Shown piece after piece: positions 25,183 to 39,800 of a DNA stretch of 64,000 nucleotides. The position numbers were made by a program, and so were the translations under genes. The notes below the pieces were generated by a model, which saw only the letters and a list, made by a program, of their open reading frames with translations, made no database searches and had not been told where the DNA came from. Source of the stretch: Bugulina stolonifera (lineage: Eukaryota; Bryozoa; Gymnolaemata; Cheilostomatida; Bugulidae); assembly GCA_935421135.1 (NCBI GenBank), contig OW285188.1:1943001-2007000 (forward strand), read 5' to 3'. Position 1 is the stretch's first letter. Every line of letters starts with the position of its first letter.

Positions 25183-27111
25183 TCACTCCCCTCCCTGTTC
25201 GTTTTGTGAGCTCAGCATGACTAGGATTAACACTGGCACTATATACATCCACTACAAATACACAGATACTGTGTGTAAGCATGATTATATACATCCACTG
25301 CAAATACACAGATACTGTGTGTAGGCCGTGGTTGAATGTCCTTCAAAAGGAAGGGGAGATTATGGACTCAAGAGGATGGCCTTGGCATTGACAATGAACA
25401 CGCTACACCTGCCCTAGGGAGGTGCAATGCCGACCACACTAACCACCATGACTCAAACACTATGACTCACATATTTAGCAAAGAATGATTTATTTTCTTC
25501 TCCATCTCCTTTTAATTTCCTTCTCTTCTCCTCTTCCACTCTCTTGATATATAGTGAAGTCTCAGGTCTACAGCAATATGTACATGTACATGTATATACT
25601 CGTATGCTACTCTTGCAAAGTATATGAACATATAGATGACCCAATGTTTGATTCTGACATCATATAACATGGGTACAAACCATTGGGAGTGTCAATTGAA
25701 CTATTTGCTACTGTTAGTTTGACTAGATTCAGACTAGGAAAACATGACTACCTGGATTATAGCTCATGACTTGCTGATGCATAGTTTCTACCATAATCAA
25801 TCACTAACACCAACACTTGATGTTTATGGTAACTTTGGATTTGATTGATGTACATGTATATACATGTAGTAGAGTTATCTCCACTTACTCTGGTGGTGAG
25901 AGGGGCTCTATCACCTCTACTCGTGTGTTCACACTAGCTGAGAGAGGGTGTGAGGCTGTAGAGTTACACATAGATATAGGAGTGAGGAGAGATACGGAGA
26001 CTAAGGCATGGTTAGCGGCAGCATTCACTTCTATCAGTTCATTGTAGTCACTCTCCACCAGAAGGCACTGCAGCAAGTTCAGCAGCATGTAGTTGTGATA
26101 TGTGTATATGTTGTATGTAGTACATTCTGAATACATGTGTGAGGTACAGATTGGAGGAGGTATAAGTATACTAATAGTGTAAAGGATTCACTTACCTGTT
26201 TTATAAATGTCTGAACACAATGCTTATCCTTGGTGCACACTCTCATATAATAGTATCCTTCTCCCTGCATATAAAGAAGTAGAGTATTTACAGCAATGGC
26301 TACTGATGTTACTTTATACTAATACTCCAAGTTAAGAGGAAAAGAAAGATAATTTTTAAACAGTTGAATTATTACACTATGGTGTATGTGGTGGTGGTTA
26401 TTTAAGTGGTGGTGGTGGCCTGTGGAATTTGGGTGGAGGAAGGGGGGGGGGGGGGGAGAAGGGGCTTAGATAATACCCAGGTTTTCATGAGCATCAATAC
26501 CCTGAAGGACAGATGAAAATGGCTCTGATACTGCAGGGGAACTTTTCTTGTTGCTTACTGTTTGGGTGTCTGCAAGTGTGGGCTGACCACAGTGTAAACA
26601 GTAATGTACGGTGTTGGTAATCCACCCATGTCCAGCCAGATCCCACAATCAGCCAATGCATCCCCTTAACCTTCCTAATCTAATCTACTAGACAATACGT
26701 ATTATTAGAATGCACACTTGCATGTACTAACCGTGAGGCTATTAAAGCTATCAGCCAGGTCAAGGTTGTTGTCTACGGTACACTGTAACCTAGTAGAAGG
26801 GAAACACTTGAGGGTCCCCCTCTTAGAGAACTCTGAGTCAGCTGAGAACTTATGCTCCACATCATACTCTGTTGTAGCTGCAGCAAACAGCTAAAAGGAA
26901 ACCTGATTATATGCAGAGAGCAGCTGATCACACTTCTACTGGATCACTTACATGTACTTGTATATACAACAGATAACATGTGTATATAGATATACCTGAA
27001 CGAAAGTTATATACAGCAGATAATATGTATATCTAGATATACCTGAGCAAGAGTGAAGGAGATAATGAGTAGAGTCAGCGTATGGCGTGGTGAGAACTTA
27101 GATGAAAGCAT
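25183..27111 (-). CDS. EMC10: ER membrane protein complex subunit 10 (EMC10), 6 exons
   Basis: EMC10 is a luminal/membrane subunit of the ER membrane protein complex, which inserts tail-anchored and multipass proteins. Exons (complement): 27111-27043, 26890-26732, 26264-26196, 26067-25889, 25567-25471, 25251-25183. They total 642 nt, or 213 aa plus stop; human EMC10 is about 262 aa. Exon 1 encodes a signal peptide (MLSSKFSPRHTLTLLIISFT, then LAQ). Family blocks follow: YDVEHKFSADSEFSKRGTL, GEGYYYMRVC, CLLVESDYNELI, then ETSLYIKRVEEEKRRKL and the hallmark KSFFAKY joined in phase 0 to WMYIVPVLILVML, the C-terminal membrane anchor. The start is chosen because the signal peptide begins there and the next exons join in phase 0. 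A 46-bp tandem duplication gives the last exon a second, frame-shifting acceptor (exon edge 25297). Confidence 0.94.
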
Positions 27112-28237
27112 GTCTTACCAGATCTGTTATACCTGTAAGAAAACAACACAATACATCAGCAGTGAGAGACACGCCACATTGTACAGGTGGAAGTCACTGC
27201 AGTGTGTACACGTAGCAACCTTGCCAATCCGAATGCCATGAAGCTTTTATTATTATTATGTATATGTACATGTATATATTATTCTTTATTATATACTTTT
27301 CAACTCCGGTAATTATTGTTATCCAGAACATATTTTTACAGAAGTTGGCCAAAACGATTTTGTTTAGAATTGCCCCCTCCTGTTCATGTGTGTGTGCACT
27401 TTCCTGCTCAGTGAAAACCATTAGAGAGGCGGTAGTTGAATTGGGATTTCCAAAGTGTGACATCTCTGCCAGTAGATCGATTTGATTAAATTTTTAGTGA
27501 TTGTAGGGACTTTAGCTGCAGTTTCTGAAAAAAATATTTGACTAGCAAGAGTTGAGAAAAGCGTGTCATACCCTGAGAGAAAAGAGGACGACTCCGTATT
27601 ACGATCAGCAGCTGATAAGTTCTGCTTGCCTATTTTGTATACTAATATTTACTCAAGTGACAAGAAGAATCTGAGGGAGTGTTTTAGTCAGGGTGATAAA
27701 CTACATCTAGTAAATATTTGAGATCTTGACTCCCTTATGGCGTGGTGTACTAAAAACCTAGTACTGCAGCTCATACATGATGATAAACTACCCTCTGACA
27801 GATATAGAACTGTCAAGTATAGAACAGCCTGGGGGAAAGACTCCTTCCTCAGACATATGGTTTTGGCTTTGCTGGAAATTTTTTAAATCTTTTGGTTATT
27901 TAGCTATGGTAAGCTTTTTCCTCGGTTCTTTGTTTGTTTTTGCACCCTCAGCATTAGCAACCTCAAATCTCACAGCATTCTACGTGCTAGTGACCAAATA
28001 AACTAACCAACTGCTATTTAGTAAACTGGGAAACATTTGGTATTACATTGTATAAGCCTGCCTGGTTGGCATTGCACAAAAACTTGGTTGCACTATTATA
28101 TAGGGCAGATTGTCATACATGACATTATTTGTATTAACATCTTTGAGTTAATAACTGTACAATGTTATACACAAATATATAATTGAACACTATATTCATA
28201 CCATAATGTTTAATTATACCATCATTAATATTATTAA

Positions 28238-30609
28238 AGTGATCATGCAGCCTAGGGGTGTTTTATATGGTTTTAAAGGAAACATCGAGCCCCAGGCAGC
28301 TATTTTGAGTGTTTTTTAGGCCAATTTAGTGAAAAAGAAGCATAGAAGCAGAAGCTGAGGACTATTTGGAGGACTATTGCATGTTGTCTTCTCGTGCATT
28401 TTGGTGTCAGATAACTCCCAATATTTCACAACTGAAATCCACCATTACTTTGCACTTGATGGGTTGTTGACTTTTGACCACAAGGTCAACCACTAATGAG
28501 AATAAAATGTGATCAATAACAAAATAACATTGCCACAAGTATTGAGTGATTCAAGCCAAATCTTCCTGTGACTATGCTGGCTACAGATGATTCGAGTAAA
28601 TAACAATATTAGCATTTATTTCAGTGTGGCAGCACATAAATTATCCCTTCACAATAGAAGGGGCATTTGCCAACACCTATGCGGGTAATAAATATGAAAC
28701 AAATGGCATGCAGCCATCAGGATGCTTAGTAGAAACACACATGGGCTAGTGAAAAAAACACTATATTTATGCATATCAGGAAGCCAGTCTCTACAAAAGT
28801 TGCACTCCATAAACCAAATAGCAGTTGGAAAAATTGTCTTGATAGTAGAGCATAGCATTTGTTATTTAGATTTCATAGGCCTATAAATAAAAGGGCAGTT
28901 TTTCATTTTTATTTGGCATATTATAATGACATAAATAGTACTACTGGTAAGTTTGAATACTATTGCAGAAGTGAAAAATTCAGGTGTTACACCACAACAT
29001 ATGATCCTAGGAAACACTTTCTTCCTTCTGCCTATGTTTTAGGAACGAAGAATATTATTATCCTCTGTAACCAAAATTATACTGATAGTGATCAAGTAGC
29101 ATGATGATGGCACATGTTCACTAATACAGTCACGATAGAAGAAATACAATCTGAGTTCTTTCTTATAACATTCTATGTGGCTACAGGCATAGCATACAGA
29201 CTAGCTAGCTAACCTATAGTGTACCTGCAGCGACAGCAGATTTGGTCATGACATAAAATAACAATACTTCTAATGTTTATTCAATGGTGTCCAACTTATA
29301 AACAAGCACCAACAAAATGGTTTAGTGGTCAGTGATGATCTTGTTCTTCTTCCATCCAGTGGGCTCATAATACATGTAATGTACATGTAGTTGAGTTATT
29401 GGTGATAAAAATTTCTTTTGTGTACATATTTGCCCCCAAACCAGAGATTGTGAATGTACCCTGTCAAAAACAACAATTTAGTAATATAGACACTCAATGT
29501 TACATGAGCAAAACAACAGAGGGATGCACATGTTCTTGTGAGCTAATATTGGTTGCAATGTACAAAGGTATAATCGCTTATCTATAGCATATATTAATAA
29601 TATTTTAAATACAATTTGAATATTCTGTAATTTGCGTTCATCTACATGTATATCATGTATAAGACTGCACACTACATGTTCTATTTGACAGTATCTGTAC
29701 ATAACATGTATAATGTTATTTATGAATCATATTACAAAACTATTACAGTATGTTTATGTACATGTATTATAAAAATCATGTACTACATGTATACACATAA
29801 AAATGTATTATACATGCACTACATGAGTGTATAGCTTATGTCTGTACCCCATAAGTAAGATGCACATGTACATTATGTACATGTATAAAACATTATGATT
29901 TTTATACATCTGTAAAGCTGATATATGTAATTTATTATAAATAACTATAGTAACTATAATAAGTAATGCACATACATGTACATTGCATAACACGCCCATT
30001 CAGTTATACACGCATGTGCTAATGGCAGATATGTCTTCACCAGATCACTTCTTGGGCTGGCAGTGATATGCTAGTGGCTCATTGGTTAGCCAGTGTGGTT
30101 GGGAGGAGGCTACCTATAGAGTGCCTAGTGTAGGACTACTTCAGTAGAAATTCTTATTTTCAATAATGCATGACACATCCTAAGTGATCAGAACAGTAGC
30201 CTAGCCACTAACTTGCTTTTGTTGCAATATGAAAATGGACCAATCCATGTACATGTAGGTGGCTGCTAGGCTGTTGAGTGTAGAATAATTAGCAATCCAC
30301 TCAGTATACCAGCTCTTGTTATCATTGTGGTCAGGGCAGAGCAGCTTTATGACATTGGTCATATTATTGCATTCTTGTGGTTTGTGTTCTTTGTACAACT
30401 TATTTTTAAACAAAAGTAGAGAGATGACAACTTTACATGCACAGCCAAAAAGCAATTTTTGTGGAAGATAACTCTGAATTACAGAGCCATTTTACTATTA
30501 AATCTAGTGATAAATGGCTCCATTGAAAAGATAACTCTTAGAAATCAGTTGATTCGCCTTGAAAAATGGAGCGCAACGATATAAAACACCCCTAGGCTGC
30601 ATGATCACT
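28238..30609. mobile_element. 2.4-kb TIR element with TTAA target duplication
   Basis: TTAA at 28234-28237 precedes AGTGATCATGCAGCCTAGGG. The inverse, CCCTAGGCTGCATGATCACT, ends at 30609 before TTAA at 30610-30613. The TIR is about 31 bp. Internal sequence is AT-rich with only short unrecognised frames (for example 28859-29104, 81 codons, + strand), so it is probably non-autonomous or decayed. Confidence 0.88.
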
Positions 30610-32050
30610 TTAATATAATACTATGCTGTATATTCAATACATTGAACATACAGTACGATTATTGGAATCCAGCTAATAAAAATAACTAAACATATAGGCT
30701 ATATTTTAATAATTATTATTATATACAGGACAGATACTGATAGTACATGTACAGTAGTCCATATTTATATTGATATAATTATTTATATTTACGTTAGTGT
30801 AATTAAAGGGTTTAATAATTAATATAGTGGTTTATATTGATTTATTACAAAAATTCAAACATTTAATTATTGTACTGCAACATAATTATTTTATTATATA
30901 ATTAATTATTAAAATATTATGTGCATATATCCATATTGATATTATATTTCCGTTGTTCTACCGCGTGCAGTTTTTCCTGATTATGATACTAATGAAGGCT
31001 ATTCATCGCATTAGACTAATTTAGTTTTAATTCAAATTTACTGTAGTACGATTAAGAAAGTTATAATTTTAATTCTGACTATTTTTAGTTCAAAATTACG
31101 ATGCCAAGGAAAACCTCCCATGCCTTTTTGTCAATAGGTGGTTGCTTAGCACTGCGGTAGCGGTTCCCACTCTAACATCTTTGCATAATATTCGATTATC
31201 CTAACTGTCGATTTTATATATAAAGTGTTACATTATGCACTCAGAGGTAAAACTCAAAAGTTAATTTTATGTGCTAGTAGGCTTGAGTGGTTTATTAACA
31301 AAATCTTATAGATAATTGATGAGAGCCAATAAAGCAACGGTAGAAGTAGGAAGACGGTACAAAAAACAATAATAGTTCTCAGAGATGCCAAACTGGAGTT
31401 AAAGATTCTTACTAGAGCTAATTCAAGCAACATTTTGTGGGTTATTAGAAGGACTCCTGACTTGAATGTATTAGCTATCAAAAACTTGTAACTTGAATTA
31501 TGATTTAATGATGGTTATGAGCCAAGACTCTTAATTCATACATCAGATCATGATCATTATGATTATCATTATCATGCTGAAATATTCAATAACTGAGTTT
31601 TCATTGGGCAGCTGTAAAGTGCAATGAATAGAAAATAACCACAATTATAACACATTTCACAGTAAAACAGTTGATACTTTGCTTTGAAATTTGAACTTAT
31701 GGCCCTTGACTTTTTTTTGTTTTCTTAACAATTACAAATACAATAATCTAAATCTAACTAGTCTAATGATTAGTCACTAAAAAGAATAGAATTGACTTGT
31801 AACTAAACTAAACTTGAAGAGTCACAACTAGGAGTTGGCCATGGCAACTTGAGTTTTCAAAATAAAACTTGCAAAGATCTCTGGCAGTTCTATTTTATCT
31901 ACCATATATGATGATATAGCGGGTTTTAACTTTCTTCTCAGTTTGTTTGCAGTTGTGAGTTAACTTTTTTTTCACTTTTTCTGTCCAGTATTAGTTTAGC
32001 AGTAATCTGTTATCGTATACTTGTGCGCTGAGGGCGGGTAGCTGTGCAAC

Positions 32051-35000
32051 CCATAGAGGTAACACCCCATAGAGCAGGAACTCAAAAATTTTCCGCTATT
32101 AAACGCCGATTGGTCACTTGATGCCAGTTTTCCCCACGGGCGGCCATGATGCGATGGGGATTTCGTCCGTTTGTTTACATTAGTTACCATTACAATTATA
32201 TATAAAACATAAAACTTTTCAACGCTGTTATTTACAGATACTATTTGTGTAAAATGTTTTGAATTTATATCTAAACTCTTTAGTAACATCTCTGCTTTTT
32301 CACAATAATAATGATTTTAGAAATCTCTTTGTAAAATAGGACTTTACAGAGAAATAAGAATGAATGTTCACTCGACCAAATAATACTAGTAACCGACTAG
32401 CGCGGCAGCGTATATCAGTAGAAAGTCTGTGAATGCGTTGATTGGTTAACCAAAATAAAGCCGCATGTTATTGGGTATTAAAATCTCTAATCGCTAACAT
32501 GATAGGCTTATTGTACAGAATTATCTACCCATAAAGGACTTTCAATAGCACGCGGACAATTCTGTTTATTTCAAGAAATGAGCATGGAGCTAGTTGTACT
32601 AATGGCATTCCTGGAACAATAGTTATACAATCTCATATAGTTAACATTGGTGTAATTGCAAGAGTATACTTTGGGTTTCTTTGGACTAACAGTGTGGTTA
32701 GTAGGAATACAGTACGGTTGCTGTGAGTTGGAACTGGAAACACAATGAAATAAATTCAATTCTTATTAGTAGTTATTTATTCTATTATTGTTGTAGAAAT
32801 ATTGTTGTTGTAAAATTAAAAAATTACTCCATAATAAATAGTATAATAATTTTAATTAGCCCAGAAGTTATAGCAAGTATCATTGTTTAAAATTAATAAG
32901 CACATTCATTTATCTAGTAATAGTGGAATCTCTCGGTACTGTTATTGATTGATTGATTGATTGATTGAGGCTGAGTTAAATCAACTTTGCTCACTCCACT
33001 GTCACTGCTGTACCTATAGTAATGGTAATAGGCTACTACTACGTAGTAAATATAGTAATACTATCAGGTGAAGTTGTGATCGCGACTCACTAGCAATTTA
33101 TTACAATAGTCACAGATCAAAAACACTCACTCATCAGATCAGTGACTATACCTACTAACTATTATTTTATTAATTCAGGTGATTTCCATAGACTAATAAT
33201 CAACATGAACATGTTTATCATTGAATTGATTATATTTATATAATTATTTTATAATATTAATATTTGTGATTGTAAATTAATTTTTTTGTGATAATAAGTG
33301 TAATAGGCCTATTATGATTATAATTATTGTAATTGTGCTATATGCCTATCAGCATTACTTTGAATGTTAGTATAGGCTAACTTTATATTGCTAGGAAATT
33401 TATTTAAGAAATCTATAAACTATGACTTTGTTTCGCAGATGTGAACTTTCCTTTGTCCATTCCTGTCTATAGTTTGATTCCGAGGCTTTGTAGTATCTAA
33501 TTGCATAGCGCAGTTAATAGCCTAAATACATTATAATTTAGGATCTACACCAGCTTAGCATAATCTTAGAATGGTTTCAAGCTAAACTATAACTGAAAGG
33601 AAAGATGATGTGGAAGGAAAAATCTAAATTTATTAAGCTGTTAATTAGTCATTAAACATTATAATGTAGAACATTGAATAGTCTTATGCAAGTTTATAGG
33701 CCTACGTCATTTATTTAATTTCTTAGTAACAGTTTGTTTAACCACAACTTTCCTAGCCTTTTTACCTGCAATAGAATAGGTGCAGGTTGAGTTGTAGCAT
33801 TGATTTTTTTATCTATAGGTTGGAGATTAAAGTGAAATCTGGATACCACGATGCACATTGCCACAACTCTATGTGTGGTGCTCATCCATCATACCCATCA
33901 AGTAGGTTATGATTATGAACTCTTTTCCTGGGACTCGTAACAACTGCTTTCCAATTAGAAATGGGTTTCACGGTTAAAATGAGATGCTTGATTTAATTAA
34001 GGCTTGTTGTTTTGTATATATGTGTGAGAATGTACTTGGTAGATTTCTGTCGTTTATTATAGAGCTGTTATGGATTTAATTCATAGGTAACATCCAGAGT
34101 GATCAACTATATCAACATATATGTCTTATCGAAATCGTACTTTATTTTACTCTGATATAATGTGATGCCAATTTGGCAAGAATCATGTAACTACTAATAG
34201 CTGGACTGTTATGGTAGGACAGTAGGCATTGAACATGTTTCATGTGTGGTAAGCGTGAAGCATTTATTTATCTGGTATCAATTTCCTAATATAGGTCTAC
34301 TAGACAGAATATTGATCTGTGCTGATGCTGTGAATTTTGAAGAGCTGGCTGATCTTATTCCTAAGAATGGCAAGGAGTGACTTCTAAATATTGAATAAGA
34401 GTTCTTATGCTATTTTTATTCAGTAAATATTTAAAATAGATTTGGTCAAAATATTGGCATTTATACTCCATGTTATGAATTGGTTTTGTCTGTCTACATA
34501 AATGTTTTTATTTGTAATATGCAACTTCTGCAAATCTGTTCTACATATAGAAATACACCTATTAGTATTTATACTCTATTAATCATGTGATACCAGGATA
34601 ATCCATAGGACGTAGGACAATTAACAACTACAGTAGCTTTAGCTGTATTCTAATTTGAGGTAAAAGTGTTACTTAATGCTACAGCGGTTAAGTAAAGTAA
34701 TCTTGCCTACTGAAAGCCAAAATAACTAGAACTAGGAGCTGTGTAATAATAATTTTGTGACGTACTAATATACTAATGTACAATATTTGCAATTACCATG
34801 CAGTTACTATCAAAGTTACAAAATATGATAAATATAATAATCATGTTGGTCTGAAATAATTGGGAAATATGTGTGCAACAAAAAAATTTTAGATAATTGG
34901 TAGCAAAAACAAATTTGGACTACTAACTAAATGACTAACTAATCATAACAGCGCGTAGGTAACTAATGTAAACAAACGGTAACTACCCCAACACATCATG

Positions 35001-35070
35001 GCCGCCAGGAATGAAAAGTGGCATCACAAAATTTACGGGAGTTCCTGCTCTAGGGGAGATAACTCTATGG
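32051..35070. mobile_element. 3.0-kb TIR element, imperfect ~130-bp arms
   Basis: The left arm from CCATAGAG (32051) through GAGCAGGAACTC, GGCGGCCATGATG and TTGTTTACATTAGTTACC pairs with the inverted right arm (34955-35070). A 6-bp direct repeat TGCAAC at 32045-32050 and 35071-35076 could be the target duplication. The arms have diverged. The interior is AT-rich with no recognisable gene. Superfamily unknown. Confidence 0.72.
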
Positions 35071-35637
35071 TGCAACCACACGAAGTTGTCATTGCAGAAA
35101 GCATAGAATTGTGCAATAGTGATCTGGCGACACAGTGCTACAATATTTCTTTTGGTGCGAATATTTGTTGCTAAAAGTCGGCCCTATATTATCACAATGG
35201 TGTGGGTGCGAGTATGTAAAGAGCGCATTCTAGAAAAGTGCGTCATTGGTTTAGTTAGCCAGCGCATGACAATTCCTCGTGTCCTAACAAAACTCGTTGA
35301 TAAAAAAAATTGTGAATTTAATTTCAATTTGCCACCCAAGTTTTAACAAAAAGGTAACCAAATATGAATGTAGTTTGTGCGTTCATCTACTTATGATTAC
35401 TGAACTACTAATTAAAATCGATCATTTTAATTATTTTATAATAATATAATTATAATTACCTTTACCTTACCTTTGGATACTTTTGAAATCATGTCATGAT
35501 TATGATGATCACACACTCTGGAACACTAAATGTATAAAGGAGTGCCTCATTTGGCTAACAGTGTGCGATTTATTTGGCTACAGGGGTTAGAGCAATATGC
35601 TGTTTGTTGGTCTGGTGCTTTTTGGTAGTGTGGTAGT

Positions 35638-36278
35638 CAGACATGTGCAAAGCAGACAAATACTCAAGTCAAGAGTCAAGTAAGAGTATACATTCCCAAT
35701 TGATAAAAAGTAATTTAGAGTAAACTCATCGGATGAAGCAAGTCAAAAGTAGAGCAAGAGTAAATAAACAGCCATTTTGAAAAGTAAAGTAAGAGTCAAG
35801 CAACTAGTGCCAAAATGCTAGAGTCAGAGTAGAGTCAAAAGTACAGCAGTATGTCAAAGAGAATACCAATGGGAATTTTGTAGAACACAAATTTCTGATG
35901 TATACAAGTGTGACAACACACAATAGATAATACTTAGTGTTAGATCCAATTTTCTGTCAGTTAAAGTAGTTCTGAGGAACAAAGGCTATTTCAAATTTGC
36001 ACTTATTGTAATGGTAGGTCTGTTTATCTATAAGCCTCTCAGCTTCTCTATGGTGGACAAGACTTATTACATAATTACACCAAACCAATAGAATTATCAT
36101 TGATAGCTGAGAGATTAGAGTAAAGTAAGAGTCAAGCATCATGCTTTGTATGAGAGTAGAAGTAAAAGTCAATTCCCAGCTTTCACACAGTACAAAAGCA
36201 CAAGTCAATTAAAAGTAATGAAAAGCTGTTGCTCGAGTTAACTTGAGTCGAGTAAAATGACTCGAGTGCCCATGTCTG
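35638..36278. mobile_element. hAT-type MITE, second family
   Basis: The ends are CAGACATGTGC and GCCCATGTCTG, flanked by a perfect 8-bp duplication GTGGTAGT at 35630-35637 and 36279-36286. Subterminal sequence is rich in AGAGTCAAGTAA-type words, parallel to but distinct from the other hAT MITE. At 641 bp with no transposase frame it is non-autonomous. Confidence 0.9.
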
Positions 36279-38113
36279 GTGGTAGTCCACCTTTACAGGA
36301 GAGGATGTTGAACTACAAACTTCTGGTGTCTCTGATAGTTTTTGGTAAGAAACTACTATGATATAGTTACTTGTGAGGCTGCGTAAACAGATGTCAGCTC
36401 ACCACGGGCAGCGGATCTAGTAGTCATTGTCATATTTTGGCGGTCTTTGGAGATTTCATCATACGCCATTGCAAGTGAGATGAGCAAACACACAGTAAGA
36501 CTTGACTATGACCATGCCATTTGGTAAAGTAAAAGTATAATGATTGAACTGGTGGCACTGATAAGCCCCTTTCTCAGGCAGCCGTGATTTGTTCAGGATG
36601 GATAATATAGCAACATGTTGGTATGATCCCGGCATACTTGAGCAACGTTTTTAGTATGGATAACAAGCATCAATAGCAGACCTGACACACCTTGCAAATG
36701 ACAATCTGGTTTCGTACGCATCAACAGAGTTGGCAAGTCCTACATCATTTAACATTGTTCATTTTCTTGTAAAATCGCCTTCTTTTACATTCAAGACAAT
36801 TTTTGAACTATCTGGGTCAATACAATTAATTTGATCACAGTTTCAGTGTAAACCTTTAGCATCAACACTGTTTACTTCGAATGAATGCAATTGGTGTTTC
36901 TTGGTTTGGCTCACCGGACTGAAAAAAAAACAGAAATTTGACTAACTGGTATTGCATAGAGCAAATCCTCTTGAGATAAGTGAGCAGATGCAATTTTCAG
37001 ACTGTACGACTTAAATTTTGATGTATTCAGCATAGTTATCTGGATCTGCTTTTAGTTTTTCACGTTATTTAGGCATACGTTCAGCAGAAGTGGTCTTACT
37101 AATATTGATACAGGAAACAAACTGACCCAACAGTTTTAGAATGGCAAAGAGGGCATAGCTACTCAGTCACACACAGTCTACAAGCAACATACTCATATTT
37201 GGACTGTAGGCTAATACAGTTCCCTATAGGCTCCTTACTTTGGACTTTAGGGGCTTTGCAACGGTAACACATTGCAGTTGCAACAGTGACACAAAATCAG
37301 GCAAAGTATATAGGATAGCAAAAGTTAGAATACTAGTCTTGTTAATATCACAAAGTTAATTTAGAATCTTAGAAATTATGTTTTTAAAGAGGGAGAATCT
37401 CCGAAATTGACCAAAACCAATAAAACAGCCGAATAGCTTGTTGGATAGTAGCCTACTTAGAGCTATTCCAAAACGTCTGCCAGTGCAACAGCAGATGATG
37501 TCATCTGCCACAAATTGATCTCAAACAAAGGCAGTCTGTGTCATCTGAGTAACCCAGTTAACCTGGTTATAAAGCACATGGAAAGGCTTTTATTCAATAA
37601 CTTTTCTATTAATCAAGAGTTTATAAATTCTTTCTACACATTTAATAACATGATACTTGGCCACATACATTCACCTGTCTTTTTTATTTCAAACGACAAA
37701 GAAGTTCAATTAGCAAGAAAACTTCTCATTTATTTGAGGGTATACCACAGTGATAAGACAACTTCATATTCTCTAAAAACTTCCATGAGTAAATAGAGGT
37801 AGTGGGTGTCCTATTTTCCAGTATTTTTCCAAAATACACACAACTACTTGTGGTAAAACAATATTAGTGCCGAAAAAGACATAAATAACTAAATTTAGCA
37901 TAAATGGTTTCCAATTATATTTCTCTGCTCACACAAAAGGGGACAACTCAGGAAGACTACCCAGTATTTGGGGCTGTTCCCACTTTAAATTAAATAGCAA
38001 AAGTGCCAGGTTAACTTTTTCATGTTTTCTGTCACCGTTGCAACAAGGGGTAAGCCTTTAAATGAAGACGTGTAGGCCTATTAGGAAAACTGTACTATTT
38101 TCATATCTTTTAA

Positions 38114-39800
38114 GGTTATGTAACTGGGGTCTGAATTTTCTTTCGAAAATTTTCCCACATATTTAACCATGTCTGAAAGGGCCTGGACAGCTTTCAGTGT
38201 TAGCACTAAGTCACATGACGCAACGTTACAGGGGGTCAAAGACCGAAAACAGCGCTATGAAGTTTGCCTGCTGTTCCTGGAATAACTAATTTTTCAGTTA
38301 AATTATTGCATAATATTGTTAAATATGCTTGAATGTTTACCTAAGCTGGTGTTATGAAAAGATAAAATAAAATAATGGCCTCCTAGAACTTTTTCTTATG
38401 CTGGCTTTTTGCCTGTAAAACCTTATTCAAGTTTTGTCTTATTTGTAGAATAAATTCTTTTCCATAAGGTAAACTAGCATGTGCAGGTGTTTCTATAGGT
38501 GTTTAGGAACAGGTAGGATAGTATTAGACTACAGGGCACGTATATCATGTGAAGTTATCTCCTCTTGATTTTGGCCAATTTACGTTGCTTTATTCACATT
38601 ACTTTGACGTCAACTATCTCACTCCACTTTGCAGTAGTAGCCAATTTATTATTAGTTTTAGCTCAATTGAAGCATGAAGAAGGGGGCTTGTCTTTGATTA
38701 GTTATTTGGCTTTGTGAATGCTTCAAAAACTCTGGGAAATCCCTTTTTTGAACCACTATCAAAATTAAAATTAGCAACTTTTGGCGTCAACTACAGCGAA
38801 ATAGAGCAGCATTTGCTCAGATATCTAACCAAATTCAATTTCAGCAAGCTTTCATCATGGGGGCTACATATAAACAAATTCTTAATAATTCAAATAAAGC
38901 TCTTAATAAAGTAGATTTAAAATACATGTTCAAATTTGAGAAAATAAAATATTAATTTGCTAATTTAATTTGACATGCGGCTATTTAAAAGAAGCTCTAC
39001 AGTTTAAAAGGTTTTAGAGTACCGGTGGAATGATATTCCATTGCAATGTTACTAAATATTGAGCATCCACTCATCCTAATGCTGCTAACTGGCTTAAAAA
39101 CGATCAACTTTTCTATTTCTTATAGCCATTTTGTTTTCATGAATGAAGGTGGGCGGAGCTTCCGGAACCTGTCAGTTGCTTAGCAGCAAGGTTTCCCTTA
39201 ATTAAAAGGTGGGATAACTCCTAGTAAACTGCGCATATACAAGCCATTTAGACCACCACAGAGCTGCACACTGTACATGTAATTATTGAAATATGAGACC
39301 TAGGATCAAATCATTGTTTTTTTTGCATATTTTGTTTTGTGTGGGCTTTCAGACTGCCACTAGCTGCTGCTAAACAACCCAACAAACATATCTAGTAGAA
39401 TAACTGCCCTTATTCTTTCCTAGAACAGTGGATATATGTATTTTATAAGAATATACACCACACATATGTTTTGCATGGGATATTACATATGCAAAAACAG
39501 AAAAAAGCTTGTTAAAACATGCATTATATGTTAGCCATACACCATGTAGTACTATGTCAATGAGATTGATTATTCTTCCGCATCTGTAACATTGTGTCAT
39601 GCCTTCACGACGGAGTTCCCTGTCTAGCCATTTCATTCATAAAATTGGAGCTGTAGTAAACGGACCCCAAAATTACTATGGGCCATAACTTGAAAAATAT
39701 TTCGTAGACCTTCCCAATTTTTTTCTTATGCCTTTCCAGGTAGTAATGCCTATATAGTGTTAAAAGGAATTTTATTTTTGAGAACCCCAGTTACATAACC
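38114..39800. mobile_element. 1.7-kb TIR element with TTAA target duplication
   Basis: TTAA at 38110-38113 is followed by GGTTATGTAACTGGGGT. The inverse, ACCCCAGTTACATAACC, precedes TTAA at 39801-39804. The TIR is about 17-19 bp. Short frames inside (38714-38914 +, 39370-39636 -) match nothing I recognise. Confidence 0.85.
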
